Below, piece after piece: positions 49,021 to 57,693 of a DNA stretch of 64,000 nt. Position numbers and translations under genes: made by a program. The DNA is taken from the NCBI RefSeq assembly GCF_004000275.1, contig NZ_RCIP01000001.1, forward strand, positions 54,749 through 118,748, written 5' to 3'. Below the pieces are notes generated by a model. The model was given only the letters and a program-made list of their open reading frames with translations. It was not told the DNA's origin and searched no databases. This DNA is from Saccharospirillum alexandrii. GTDB taxonomy: Bacteria > Pseudomonadota > Gammaproteobacteria > Pseudomonadales > Natronospirillaceae. Positions within the stretch are counted from its first letter, which is position 1. The number at the start of each line of letters is the position of its first letter.

Positions 49021-49379
49021 AAAGACCGTTACTCAGATGAATCACCGCCTTGTCGGCGGTGATTCAGGGTCATCTTGCCGTAAAATCCTCTCTAAATTCC
49101 TACAACAACCTTGCCCAATCGACATTTTTTCCACAACATTGGTCACACTCTGACGTTTTGACCCCTAAATGGCCATTTAAGTGACGATCAGGTCACACTT
49201 CCAGTGACTTTCAGGGGGTAGACTTGTGCGTCTGGGGTCACTCTCTGAAATTACGTATGCCGGGCATGCGTGCTACTCTGAGTCTCGGGCAGATTGGCCC
49301 GACAGGCATGGGTCTTTTAATGGCGAGAGGGTCAGACCCGGTTGTTGTTAAAGGGTGTGGGGATGAATAGAGGTAAGGT
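49021..49379. other. fadH-downstream intergenic region with hairpin
   Basis: No gene is seen in these 359 nt. Near the start, 49038-49066 is a perfect 12-bp hairpin (TGAATCACCGCC with loop TTGTC) that is not followed by T residues, so it may stabilise mRNA or end transcription with help from Rho. GGTCACACT occurs twice (49141 and 49191) and GGTCACTCT once, in the region that should carry the promoter of the next gene; their meaning is unknown. Confidence 0.5.
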
Positions 49380-50810
49380 ATGGCATATCGCAACAGCAAA
49401 GAACTGATCGAAGCGGTCTTTTTCTTTGGGCGCAAAGGCATCACCAAAGAAATGCGTTATACCGAGTTCGAAGCCGTGCTCGATGGTGTGGTCGGTATGA
49501 CTGGCCTGTCGTCGCGCGAGGTCCAGGCTGCCTATCTTAAAATCACGCCGTCACTTGAAGTCCACAGCGTTGTTCTCTTTCTGATTGAATTCGATGATCG
49601 CGGCTTTGCCGATCAAGACTGGAACATTCCACTACGTCACCTGGCAGACACCGCCGGTCCGGGGCCGGATCTTGGACAGGGGCCGATTCGGCTGGCCTGC
49701 CGCAGCCAATGTTCAGTATCCTGGTATCAGCGAGAACTCTGGGAGCCCAAGATCCGTGACGGACTTAACCACTTTCAACTGATTCACGAAGCCGTCAGAC
49801 GCAACAAACTGGGCATCATTACCGACGACGAGCCCACTAAACCCCTGGCGTCTCCGGCGGCCAAGGCCCCGGCAGATCCACCCACCATCAGTGAGCAAGT
49901 CGACGACGTTGGCGACTTCGAAGACCTGCCGGTCATTTCCGACCAGGTGGAACCCCAGGCACTCACCGGATACAGCGAAGCAGACCTGAAAGCAGAGTTG
50001 GCCAAACAGGCCCGGGAGTATCAGGAAAAGCTCGCCTTACTGACACGTCGCCAGAAACAACGTATTCATGGGCTGGAAGAGCAGCACAAGGAGGAGGTTG
50101 AGCAGGTTAAGCGGGCCATGCGCAATGAAGCGCAGACCTATCGCAACCGTATTCAGGAACTCGAGCAGCAAACCAATCAGTCCAGCGTATTGGGCGATAA
50201 ACTCCAGAGCAGCTTTCGCAAGCTGGAGCGGGATAACCTGGTGTTGCAGGAGCAGTTCGATACCCTGAAAGAGCGACACGATGAACTGAAAGCAGAACAT
50301 CTGGCCGCCTTGCATTCCCAGCAATCCTCGACTGCCGATGAGCAGGACAAGGTGGTTGCGTTGAAAGAGGCATTGACCGAAAAGAATTTCGAAATCGACG
50401 AGTTCAAAGAAGAATTGCGCAATGCCGAGGCCAGGATTGAGGCGTTGACCGATCAGGTCGCTGAACTTGAACAGAGTGAAGACAACAACGATGACCTAAT
50501 GGATCGGCTGGATGGGCTCGACCTGGTGTTTGTGGCCTATCACCCCGGTGCTGGCCACATCAGTATGCCTTCACGGCAGCTGGCCGATTATCTGGAGCGG
50601 CCGATGGCGTTTGCCGCCCAAAAATGCAGCGTCACACTGGAGCAATACAAAGCCTGGCTGGTTCACTACGATAGCCCGGAATGCAACGAATGCGGCGTGC
50701 CGGTTAAGCGCGTCGACCAGCCCAGTGACTTCGAATCGGGCACTCACAACTTCTGCTCCCGTCATCGGGTGGTGTCCGGAAACGTCACGGCCTTTCGCAA
50801 GTCCAGTTGA
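49380..50810 (+). CDS. Uncharacterised coiled-coil protein with C-terminal Cys/His zinc-ribbon-like motif
   Basis: This 476-residue protein is not assigned to a known family. Residues 1-160 are globular, with MAYRNSKELIEAVFFFGRKG and a helix-rich start. About 160-205 is Pro/Ala/Asp-rich and disordered. About 205-385 is a continuous coiled coil (KQRIHGLEEQHKEEVEQVKR, FDTLKERHDELKAEHLAALH). About 395-476 is a compact domain with C435-X2-C438-X20-C459-X2-H462, a zinc-ribbon-like set. No signal peptide or TM helix. The stop overlaps the TTG of the next gene by 4 nt. Similar coiled-coil proteins in relatives are named as segregation proteins, without evidence I can judge. Confidence 0.8.
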   Translation: MAYRNSKELIEAVFFFGRKGITKEMRYTEFEAVLDGVVGMTGLSSREVQAAYLKITPSLEVHSVVLFLIEFDDRGFADQDWNIPLRHLADTAGPGPDLGQGPIRLACRSQCSVSWYQRELWEPKIRDGLNHFQLIHEAVRRNKLGIITDDEPTKPLASPAAKAPADPPTISEQVDDVGDFEDLPVISDQVEPQALTGYSEADLKAELAKQAREYQEKLALLTRRQKQRIHGLEEQHKEEVEQVKRAMRNEAQTYRNRIQELEQQTNQSSVLGDKLQSSFRKLERDNLVLQEQFDTLKERHDELKAEHLAALHSQQSSTADEQDKVVALKEALTEKNFEIDEFKEELRNAEARIEALTDQVAELEQSEDNNDDLMDRLDGLDLVFVAYHPGAGHISMPSRQLADYLERPMAFAAQKCSVTLEQYKAWLVHYDSPECNECGVPVKRVDQPSDFESGTHNFCSRHRVVSGNVTAFRKSS

Positions 50811-51739
50811 CCCGGATCAGTAACCAGGAAGCGGTCACCTCGACCGGCGTTCCCCGCCTGCCTGCAGAGCCCGGCCAACTGGTTATTGACCGAACCCCCT
50901 GGGCGGCATCACCGCTGGTCTTCACTGTCCGTGGCGACCGTCTTCACCCCATTATTTCCGGTAACAAGTGGTTCAAGCTGCGTGCCTGGCTGGTTCGAGC
51001 CGAACAGCAGGGTGCCCGTCATCTGGTGTCGGTTGGTGGGCCCTATTCCAATCACCTCCATGCCTTAGCCTATGCCGGATATGTGATGGGGCTAGCGACA
51101 ACAGGGTGGGTGCGGGGGCCGGAGCCTGTGACCTGGTCTGCCACGCTTCTCGACTGCCAGCGCTGGGGCATGAAGCTGCACTTCATCGACCGTGAGCACT
51201 ACCGGCAACGCGAAACCAGCGAATTCGCAGCCTGGGCTTGCCACAGCCTGGAAAACGCCCTGTTCATTCCCGAAGGAGGCTGGTCACCGCAGGCGATCGA
51301 CGGTTCTGGCGCTTGGTGGCGATTGGCCGGAACCGACTTGGATGCTCTTGTCTGCCCGGTGGGGTCCGGAACCACTCTGGCTGGGCTTGTCCGTACCGCA
51401 CCAGAATCAACCCGTGTCATCGGCGTGCCGGTGTATCGCGACCCGGACCACTACATCTCTCTGATCGAAAAGCTCGCCTCAGTGGGCGTTCAGCCTGGCA
51501 GCTACACCCTCTGGACAGACGCCGCAGGTAAAGGCTTCGGCCGGGTAACCGAGAAGCAAACCGCCTTTATGGCCGATTTTGAGCAGCGGGAGGGCATTGA
51601 GCTGGACCCGGTCTACACCGGTAAAACCTTTATGGCACTGCAGCAACGCCTGAACGACGACCCGGGCCTGGTCGAGCAACGCCTGGGCATTCTGCACACC
51701 GGCGGCTTGCAGGGACGGCGCAGCAAGACCGGGCTGTGA
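50807..51739 (+). CDS. PLP-dependent D-cysteine desulfhydrase / ACC deaminase-like enzyme
   Basis: A fold-type II PLP enzyme of 310 residues. The PLP lysine lies in ISGNKWFKLRAWLVRAEQQG (SGNKxxKL motif). The cofactor-phosphate and substrate motifs are VGGPYSNHLHALAYAG and CPVGSGTTLAGLV. This is the ACC deaminase / D-cysteine desulfhydrase (DcyD) group, which breaks down D-cysteine or 1-aminocyclopropane-1-carboxylate. Which substrate is used cannot be settled here. The only fitting start is TTG 50807, in a 4-nt overlap with the coiled-coil gene, so expression is probably coupled and low. Confidence 0.82.
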   Translation: MTRISNQEAVTSTGVPRLPAEPGQLVIDRTPWAASPLVFTVRGDRLHPIISGNKWFKLRAWLVRAEQQGARHLVSVGGPYSNHLHALAYAGYVMGLATTGWVRGPEPVTWSATLLDCQRWGMKLHFIDREHYRQRETSEFAAWACHSLENALFIPEGGWSPQAIDGSGAWWRLAGTDLDALVCPVGSGTTLAGLVRTAPESTRVIGVPVYRDPDHYISLIEKLASVGVQPGSYTLWTDAAGKGFGRVTEKQTAFMADFEQREGIELDPVYTGKTFMALQQRLNDDPGLVEQRLGILHTGGLQGRRSKTGL

Positions 51740-51776
51740 TACACTGCGCGTTTTTAAAGCGCAGGTAACAGGCTCG

Positions 51777-52649
51777 ATGGCAAAAATTAACTGGTTCCCG
51801 GGGCACATGAACAAGGCCCGGCGACAAATCAAAGAAATCATGCCCGCCATCGACGTGGTGATCGAGGTATTGGACGCTCGCCTGCCAAAATCGAGCATGA
51901 ATCCGGTGATCGCCAAAGCCCGCGGAGACAAACCCGTGGTGCGCCTGTTGAGCAAGGATGACCTGGCCGACCCGGAGGTTACCGAGGCCTGGCGCCGCTA
52001 CTACAGCGATGACGTCAACATGACGGTCTTGTCCATCGTAATGACCGACCGCCGCCAACTCGCCCGAATCCCCGACCTGTGCCGCAAGCTGGCGCCTTAC
52101 CGGGGTGGTATCGGCAAGCCGGTACGCGCCGTGGTGGTGGGCATCCCCAACGTGGGTAAATCGACTCTGATCAACGGGCTGGTAGGGCGTCGCATTGCCA
52201 AAGTCGGCGATGAACCGGCCGTCACCCGCCGGCAGCAACGCATTCAGATCGCCGACGATTTCACCCTGATGGACACGCCCGGGATCATGTGGCCATCACC
52301 GGAATCGGAAGTTGGCGGCTACCGTCTGGCGGCCTCCGGCGCGATTCGTGATACCGCCGTCGAATATGAAGACATTGCCCTGTTCGCGGTCGACTATCTG
52401 ATGCAGCGCTATCCTGAGCGGCTGATCGAGCGCTATAAGCTGGGCAGTATTCCCGACGGTGCGATGGAATGTATGGAAGCCATTGCCCGCAAACGCGCCT
52501 GCATCAAGGGTCGCGACGTCGATTGGCACAAGGTCAGTGAAATTATTCTGAAGGAAATGCGCAGTGGGGTACTGGGCCGAATCAGCCTGGAAGAGCCTGA
52601 CCGGGATGTGCCATATCGTGAGCTTGATGTGGATCCGCACGCGATCTGA
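51777..52649 (+). CDS. ylqF: Ribosome biogenesis GTPase YlqF/RbgA family
   Basis: A circularly permuted GTPase of 290 residues. G4 (LLSKDDLAD, with SKDD where NKxD is usual) comes before G1 (VVVGIPNVGKSTLINGL). G2 (PAVTRRQQRIQI) and G3 (LMDTPGIMWP) follow. The C-terminal RNA-binding region ends with GRISLEEPDRDVPYRELDVD. RbgA/YlqF promotes late assembly of the large ribosomal subunit; in gammaproteobacteria the role is less studied. It begins 37 nt after the PLP gene. Confidence 0.92.
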   Translation: MAKINWFPGHMNKARRQIKEIMPAIDVVIEVLDARLPKSSMNPVIAKARGDKPVVRLLSKDDLADPEVTEAWRRYYSDDVNMTVLSIVMTDRRQLARIPDLCRKLAPYRGGIGKPVRAVVVGIPNVGKSTLINGLVGRRIAKVGDEPAVTRRQQRIQIADDFTLMDTPGIMWPSPESEVGGYRLAASGAIRDTAVEYEDIALFAVDYLMQRYPERLIERYKLGSIPDGAMECMEAIARKRACIKGRDVDWHKVSEIILKEMRSGVLGRISLEEPDRDVPYRELDVDPHAI

Positions 52650-52701
52650 ATTCTCAGTGTTAACACAGTCTCGGAATTTGCAACCGACAGAGTGACAGGT
52701 G

Positions 52702-52794
52702 CCGGGTATGCCGATCCGGGGTAGTCCGCAGCAAGGATGCTGCGGTCTAGGCCCCATGGAAGGGTTTACGCCGACCCCGGAGCGGCATACCCGG
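52702..52794. repeat. Palindromic interspersed repeat, copy B
   Basis: The convergent gap between ylqF and the deacetylase gene (52650-52854) holds a second copy of the repeat at 10561-10738, in opposite orientation. Arms 52702-52721 and 52775-52794 match at 19 of 20. The core 52718-52778 is about 55/61 identical to the other copy, with a CCGCAGCA/TGCTGCGG hairpin. The arm sequences differ from copy A but each copy stays complementary. The outer arms of copy A are only weakly present. Confidence 0.75.
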
Positions 52795-52854
52795 TATCTG
52801 GCACGGGTCTCAGGCAACGAACTATAAAGAACCACTGAAATGTATTTGACCTAA

Positions 52855-53793
52855 CTAGTCTTTCGACTCTAGCCCCATCATGGCCCGAATGTGTTGTTCG
52901 GCCGAGGCGGCCAGAGCTTTGAGGTGATAGCCACCTTCCAGCATTGAGACGACACGTCCCGAACACAGCTGCTCGGCCTGCTCCATAATCACCTGGGTGA
53001 TCCAGTAATAATCCTCGGTCTGCCAGTTCAACTGACCCATGGGGTCGAGTGTGTGAGCATCGAAGCCTGCGGAGATGAAGATCATCTCGGGTTTGTGGGC
53101 CTGGAGCGCAGGTTTCCAGCGGGCTTCCCAGTCGTCCTTAACATCATCGATGGTGGCGAAAGCGACCTGAGGGGTCAGGATCATGTGCGGGTGCTCACTT
53201 TGCCAGTGCGTATTGGGGTAGAAGGGGTGTTGAAAGCTGCTGCACACCAGTACGTCGGGTTCGTCGGTGAAGGCTTCGATGGTGCCGTTGCATTGGTGGA
53301 CGTCAAAATCGATAATCGCTACGCGTTTCAACCCATGGTGCTGACGGGCGTGCTGAGCGGCCACTGCAATGTTATTGAAAAAACAGAACCCCATGGTGGA
53401 GGCGGGTTCGGCATGATGACCGGGCGGGCGGACAGCGCAAAAAGCCCGTTGATACTGGCCAGCCATGATATCGTCGACGGCCTGAATGCCGGCCCCGGCC
53501 GCGCGGTAGCTCGCTTCCCAGGTATAGGGGCCCATCAGTGTATCCGGGTCTGCCTGAATCAGACCGTGTGAGGGGCTGATGCGTTCCAGCTGCTCAACGT
53601 AAATCGGGTGATGAACTCGCAGCACCGCCTCTTTGCTGGCCAGGGGCGCTTCGCGGTGATCCATTTGCTGGCTCAGGCCGCTGGCTTCCAGCTGATTGAG
53701 AATGGCATCCAGACGCAGGGGCGACTCGGGATGGTCGTTTCCCATATCGTGCAGGTGGTAAACCGCATGATGGAGTAAGGCTGTTGGAATCAT
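52855..53793 (-). CDS. Histone deacetylase-like (HDAC/acetoin utilization family) amidohydrolase
   Basis: A 312-residue zinc amidohydrolase of the HDAC-like superfamily. The His-His dyad is in RPPGHHAEPASTMGFC, the zinc ligands in DFDVH and SAGFDAH, and the family end motif is MLEGGYHLKALA. The usual DVHHGNGT is DVHQCNGT here, so the second His and the Gly are replaced while Zn ligands remain. Substrates could be acetyl-lysine on proteins, acetylpolyamines or acetate-type amides. It is divergent from the Pat-like acetyltransferase (95-nt gap), which supports lysine deacetylation but does not prove it. Confidence 0.87.
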   Translation of the reverse strand: MIPTALLHHAVYHLHDMGNDHPESPLRLDAILNQLEASGLSQQMDHREAPLASKEAVLRVHHPIYVEQLERISPSHGLIQADPDTLMGPYTWEASYRAAGAGIQAVDDIMAGQYQRAFCAVRPPGHHAEPASTMGFCFFNNIAVAAQHARQHHGLKRVAIIDFDVHQCNGTIEAFTDEPDVLVCSSFQHPFYPNTHWQSEHPHMILTPQVAFATIDDVKDDWEARWKPALQAHKPEMIFISAGFDAHTLDPMGQLNWQTEDYYWITQVIMEQAEQLCSGRVVSMLEGGYHLKALAASAEQHIRAMMGLESKD

Positions 53794-53888
53794 CAGGCAT
53801 CACCGTTGAAAGGCAAGGCAGTATACGACTACATTAGGCGAGGGGCCACTGCGCACCCCGCCCAAACCCCTTCTACTTTGGTGGTAGC

Positions 53889-56591
53889 ATGCCCGACCTG
53901 AGCAACTTTTTTCAACCCAAGAGCATCGCCGTCATCGGGGCATCGGAGCGGGAAGGCAGCATGGGCGCGGTGGTCATGCAGAACCTGCGCCAGAGTGAAT
54001 ACCCGCACCCGCTGTATGCCGTTAATATCAAAGGCTACGCCAGCGTATTTGGCTGTCCGGCGTTTCGCTATGTACGTGAAATCCGTGATCCGGTTGATCT
54101 GGCTGTCATCTGTTTGCCGCCCGAATCGCTGATGCGCGTCCTGCGCCAGTTAGGCCGGGTCGGTATTCGAGCGGCCATCATTCTGACCGGCGGCCTGTCG
54201 CGCCGTCAGTCGCTGGGTACCGCACGGAACGAACGCATTCTAGCCCTGGCCCGTGAATTGAATATCCGCATTCTGGGCCCCAATTGCCTGGGCATCCTGG
54301 TGCCCGATGAACACCTCAACGCCAGCTTTGCCCACCTGAACGCGTTGCCCGGGCCATCGGCCTATGTCGGCCATTCGGCTTCCCTGGGGTCGGCCCTGCT
54401 CGACTGGGCCGGCGCCCGAGGCATCGGTTTTTCCCATTTCATGACGGTCGGTTCGAGCGCTGATCTGCGCATTTCCGATATTGTCGACCATCTGTCTACC
54501 GATCGCCGGGTACGATCCATTCTGATTCATCTGGAGCACATCCGTGATGCCAACCGGTTGCTGATTGCGATGCGGGCCGCTGCCCGCTCCAAAAAGGTGC
54601 TTGCGATCCGCACCCAGGCCCGGCGCAGTGTGCCACCGGGCTTGCTCGATCGGCGACCGGTGGACGATGAATACTTCAATCGTGCCGGTGTATTGCAGGT
54701 CGACAGTGCCGATGGCTTGTTCAGCGGGCTGGAAGTGTTGTCGCGGGCGCGTCCGCTGCACCGGGCAAACCTGGCCATTGTCAGCAACGGCCTGGGCACG
54801 GCCATGTTGGCCAGTCAGCAATTGCAGGCTCTGGGGGGCGAGCTGGCTCACATTGAAGATCACAAGGCGAAGTTGCCAACTCTCTGGTACGCCGAGGAGA
54901 CTGGTTACAACCCAGCGATCCTACCCCCCGAATCCACCGGTCAGGATTATCTGGATGTATTGAAAGTGTTGGAGCGGGACCCGGCGATTGGCGGCATTCT
55001 GGTCATCCACAGCCCCAATCAGCGCTCCGACAGCACTGACGTAGCCCGGTTATTGCAGCCCTACATCAAACGCAGCCGACGCATGTTTCTGACCTGTTTT
55101 ATGGGCGGTGTCAGCATTGTCGAGGCGCGCAAGCAGTTCGACAAGGCCGGCTTGCTGAATTTCGATTCACCCAACGATGCGGTTGAAGCTTTTTTCACGG
55201 TGGCCCGGCACGAGCTGGCGCAGGAGCGCCTTCGAGAAACCCCGACATCAACGTCTCTGGGTTTTACCCCGGATCGTCAGCAGGGGCAGGATCTGTTCCG
55301 GCAGATTGAAGACCAGAAGCGCCGCTACTTTACCTGGGCCGAAGCCCGTGCACTGATGCGACTCTATGGCTTTACCCTGGTCGACAGTACCTTTGGGGTC
55401 GATTTTGACCAGGTGGTTCAGCGTCTGACGCCGCGGTATTTCCCGGCGTCTCTGCGCCTGGTACATGAAGCCTATTGCTATCCGTTTGCTTACAATGAAG
55501 CCCCCTCAGAGCGCTGGCGTGGTGTTCGCATTGAACTGGCCGATGAAGCCGCCTTGCGGGAAGCCCGTGAATCGCTCGCTGCCGAGAAAGCCGAGCAGTT
55601 TCCAAACAGTCGCACTCTGGGCTGGGGCGTTCAGCCCATGCGGCGCAAGATCGATCATCTGCAATTCAGCCTGGGTATGACCCGGGATGACGATTACGGC
55701 CCGCTAATTTTATTTGGAGAAGGCGGTTCCCGGGCCGACATGCTGGCCGACCGCCAGGTGGCGCTGCCGCCGCTGAACAGTTCACTGGCCCGGCAAATGA
55801 TCATGCGGTCACACGGCTATCAGGTACTGGCCGAGCGCAGTGACAATCTGGAGCAAGACCTGACTCAACTGGTGCGGGCGCTGAAGGCACTGTCGCAGAT
55901 GGTGATCGACTGGCCCCAATTGGCCGGGCTGGAAGCCAACGTGCTGCTGCAACCCGGTGAGGGCTTGCTGGTGATTGGCGTGGCCGCCTGCATTGGCGAA
56001 CCACAACGGCCAGCATTGAACCCCTATCCGAGCGAACTGATCGAGACCGTTACGCTGAAAAACGACCAGTCTGTTATTCTGAGGCCGATACGGGGCGAGG
56101 ATGAGCCCCAGTTGAAAGCCTTTTACGGTCGCTTTGATGCCGACGCCTTGCGCTTGCGCTTTTTTGGCAGTCGACTGCATTTTGAACACCGGGAGCTGGC
56201 CACCCTGTGCCAGATCGATTACCGCCGCGAGATGGTGTTCGTGGCCTTATCGAAGCGACACATCGTGGGTGAAATGCGGCTGTGGACCGACGTGAATACC
56301 AATGAGATGGAATTCGCCATCATGGTCGAATCGGCGTTTCAGGGGACCGGGCTCGGCCGCCAATTGATGCAGAAGACGCTGGATTACGCAGCCGCACAGA
56401 GCATTGCCCGCATTGTGGCGGATGTTCTGCCCGAGAACACCCCCATGCTGATGCTGGGGCGTCGGTTTGGCTTCAAGGCTCACCATGAGCAGGATGGAAC
56501 GGTCCGCCTGACATTGCCGCTGAACGCAACCAGAGACAGGGCTGAAGAGTTGCCGAATCGCTCAGGAAACACCAACAACAGAGGCAAGTAA
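53889..56591 (+). CDS. Protein lysine acetyltransferase Pat/PatZ-like (ACS-like domain + GNAT)
   Basis: A 900-residue fusion. The N-terminal part is an ADP-forming acyl-CoA-synthetase-like domain (residues about 1-690: SIAVIGASEREGSMGAVVMQ, GPNCLGILVPDEHLNASFA, LAIVSNGLGTAMLASQQLQA). The C-terminal GNAT domain (about 725-880) has FAIMVESAFQGTGLGRQLMQ. This is the layout of E. coli PatZ (Pka), which acetylates and inactivates acetyl-CoA synthetase and other proteins; there the synthetase part is regulatory. nudC starts directly after its stop, and an HDAC-like gene is divergent. Confidence 0.9.
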   Translation: MPDLSNFFQPKSIAVIGASEREGSMGAVVMQNLRQSEYPHPLYAVNIKGYASVFGCPAFRYVREIRDPVDLAVICLPPESLMRVLRQLGRVGIRAAIILTGGLSRRQSLGTARNERILALARELNIRILGPNCLGILVPDEHLNASFAHLNALPGPSAYVGHSASLGSALLDWAGARGIGFSHFMTVGSSADLRISDIVDHLSTDRRVRSILIHLEHIRDANRLLIAMRAAARSKKVLAIRTQARRSVPPGLLDRRPVDDEYFNRAGVLQVDSADGLFSGLEVLSRARPLHRANLAIVSNGLGTAMLASQQLQALGGELAHIEDHKAKLPTLWYAEETGYNPAILPPESTGQDYLDVLKVLERDPAIGGILVIHSPNQRSDSTDVARLLQPYIKRSRRMFLTCFMGGVSIVEARKQFDKAGLLNFDSPNDAVEAFFTVARHELAQERLRETPTSTSLGFTPDRQQGQDLFRQIEDQKRRYFTWAEARALMRLYGFTLVDSTFGVDFDQVVQRLTPRYFPASLRLVHEAYCYPFAYNEAPSERWRGVRIELADEAALREARESLAAEKAEQFPNSRTLGWGVQPMRRKIDHLQFSLGMTRDDDYGPLILFGEGGSRADMLADRQVALPPLNSSLARQMIMRSHGYQVLAERSDNLEQDLTQLVRALKALSQMVIDWPQLAGLEANVLLQPGEGLLVIGVAACIGEPQRPALNPYPSELIETVTLKNDQSVILRPIRGEDEPQLKAFYGRFDADALRLRFFGSRLHFEHRELATLCQIDYRREMVFVALSKRHIVGEMRLWTDVNTNEMEFAIMVESAFQGTGLGRQLMQKTLDYAAAQSIARIVADVLPENTPMLMLGRRFGFKAHHEQDGTVRLTLPLNATRDRAEELPNRSGNTNNRGK

Positions 56592-57407
56592 GTGCTATAC
56601 GAATTGGGTCAGCACAGCATAGAACTGCCGGGCTATGCGCCGGCACCAGCGCCAACCGATCGGCTGATGCTGTGGCAGGGTGATGAACTGGTGTTGAACG
56701 GCGACAGCCATATCCACCAGCGCCGTGAGTGCCGTTTTGAGTGGCACCAGGAGGAATTTGTCGGATTGCTGGATGGCCATGGCTATTACACTGGCCGCTT
56801 ACAATCGACCAGTCCGGTGACTACCCAGGCCCTGCGTGACGTTGCCTCCGTCAGCGAAACCGCCTTTATGCTGGCGGCCCGCGCCCGGGGCCTGCTCGAC
56901 TGGCGACGCCAGCACCGCTATTGCGGCCAGTGCGGTCAACCCACCCAGTCATTGGCCGGAGAGCCAGCCATGGTGTGCGAACCCTGCCGGCTGAGGTTTT
57001 ACCCCAGAGTCAGCCCGTGCATCATTGTGCTGATTACCCGAGGGTCTGAAGTGTTGTTGGCGCAAGGGGTTCGAAATCGCTCTCGAGGCTGGTACAGCAC
57101 CCTGGCGGGCTTCATCGAAACCGGTGAATCGGCCGAACAGGCCGTGCACCGTGAGGTGCGCGAAGAGGTGGGCGTTGAAGTGACCAATTTGCGGTATCAG
57201 GGAAGCCAGACCTGGCCTTTCCCACATCAATTGATGCTGGGCTACTGGGCCGATTACGACGGCGGCGATATCCGGCTTCAGGAAAACGAAATCGCCGACG
57301 CGGGCTGGTTTTCGCTGGATGCGCTACCAACCGTACCTCCGGGGTTTTCAATCGCCGGCTGGCTGATCAACCGTTATCGCCAGGCCAGACAGGCGGGGAC
57401 GGTATAG
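56592..57407 (+). CDS. nudC: NAD-capped RNA hydrolase / NADH pyrophosphatase NudC
   Basis: NudC removes NAD caps from RNA and hydrolyses NADH to NMNH and AMP. The 271-residue protein starts at GTG 56592, right behind the pat stop. It has the zinc ribbon CGQCGQPTQ...CEPC, the Nudix box [20 protein letters not shown] and the diagnostic motif [14 protein letters not shown] (family: SQPWPFPxSLM). Its position next to pat links it to NAD and acyl-CoA metabolism only by context. Confidence 0.94.
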   Translation: MLYELGQHSIELPGYAPAPAPTDRLMLWQGDELVLNGDSHIHQRRECRFEWHQEEFVGLLDGHGYYTGRLQSTSPVTTQALRDVASVSETAFMLAARARGLLDWRRQHRYCGQCGQPTQSLAGEPAMVCEPCRLRFYPRVSPCIIVLITRGSEVLLAQGVRNRSRGWYSTLAGFIETGESAEQAVHREVREEVGVEVTNLRYQGSQTWPFPHQLMLGYWADYDGGDIRLQENEIADAGWFSLDALPTVPPGFSIAGWLINRYRQARQAGTV

Positions 57408-57433
57408 TTCGTCGTCCTGGCGCCATCTGATGC

Positions 57434-57556
57434 CTATTCGTCGCTGTTGTGGTCGTTGTGCAGGCCCTGATAGACCACATAGCCCCATATGCCCATAAAG
57501 CCGACGATAAGACCTACGGTCAGCAAGCTTGCGAATACAACTGTGTCCATATACAT
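57434..57556 (-). CDS. ccoM: Small single-TM protein, CcoM-like cbb3 oxidase subunit
   Basis: A 40-residue protein starting at ATG 57556 with AGGAG 7 nt upstream; the frame extends further 5' but this start has the good ribosome site. It has one TM helix (VVFASLLTVGLIVGFMGIWG) and a short polar C-terminus with His/Asn/Asp. Size and pattern resemble CcoM, a small subunit of cbb3 oxidase described in Pseudomonas stutzeri; this rests on memory and was not aligned. A perfect FNR/ANR box lies 94 nt upstream, and cbb3 assembly genes ccoS and ccoI lie a few kb away on the same strand. Confidence 0.65.
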   Translation of the reverse strand: MYMDTVVFASLLTVGLIVGFMGIWGYVVYQGLHNDHNSDE

Positions 57557-57649
57557 GATCAGACTCCTCAGTTCAGAATGTTTGAGATCAGTATAGGGAG
57601 CGGTAGGCGTGTGGGGCTTGATGTCTGTCAGGCAAAGCACGTCGGATAC

Positions 57650-57663
57650 TTGATCTGGATCAA
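57650..57663 (-). promoter_or_regulatory. FNR/ANR box upstream of ccoM
   Basis: TTGATCTGGATCAA is a perfect 14-bp match to the FNR/ANR consensus (TTGAT-N4-ATCAA). It lies between the anr stop and the ccoM start. A TATACT hexamer (minus strand, 57595-57590) is the likeliest -10, which would put the box near -73, a class I position. It implies induction of ccoM under low oxygen by the neighbouring regulator. Confidence 0.8.
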
Positions 57664-57693
57664 GTATCCGGGAGGGTAGTCTGCAGGCTTGGC

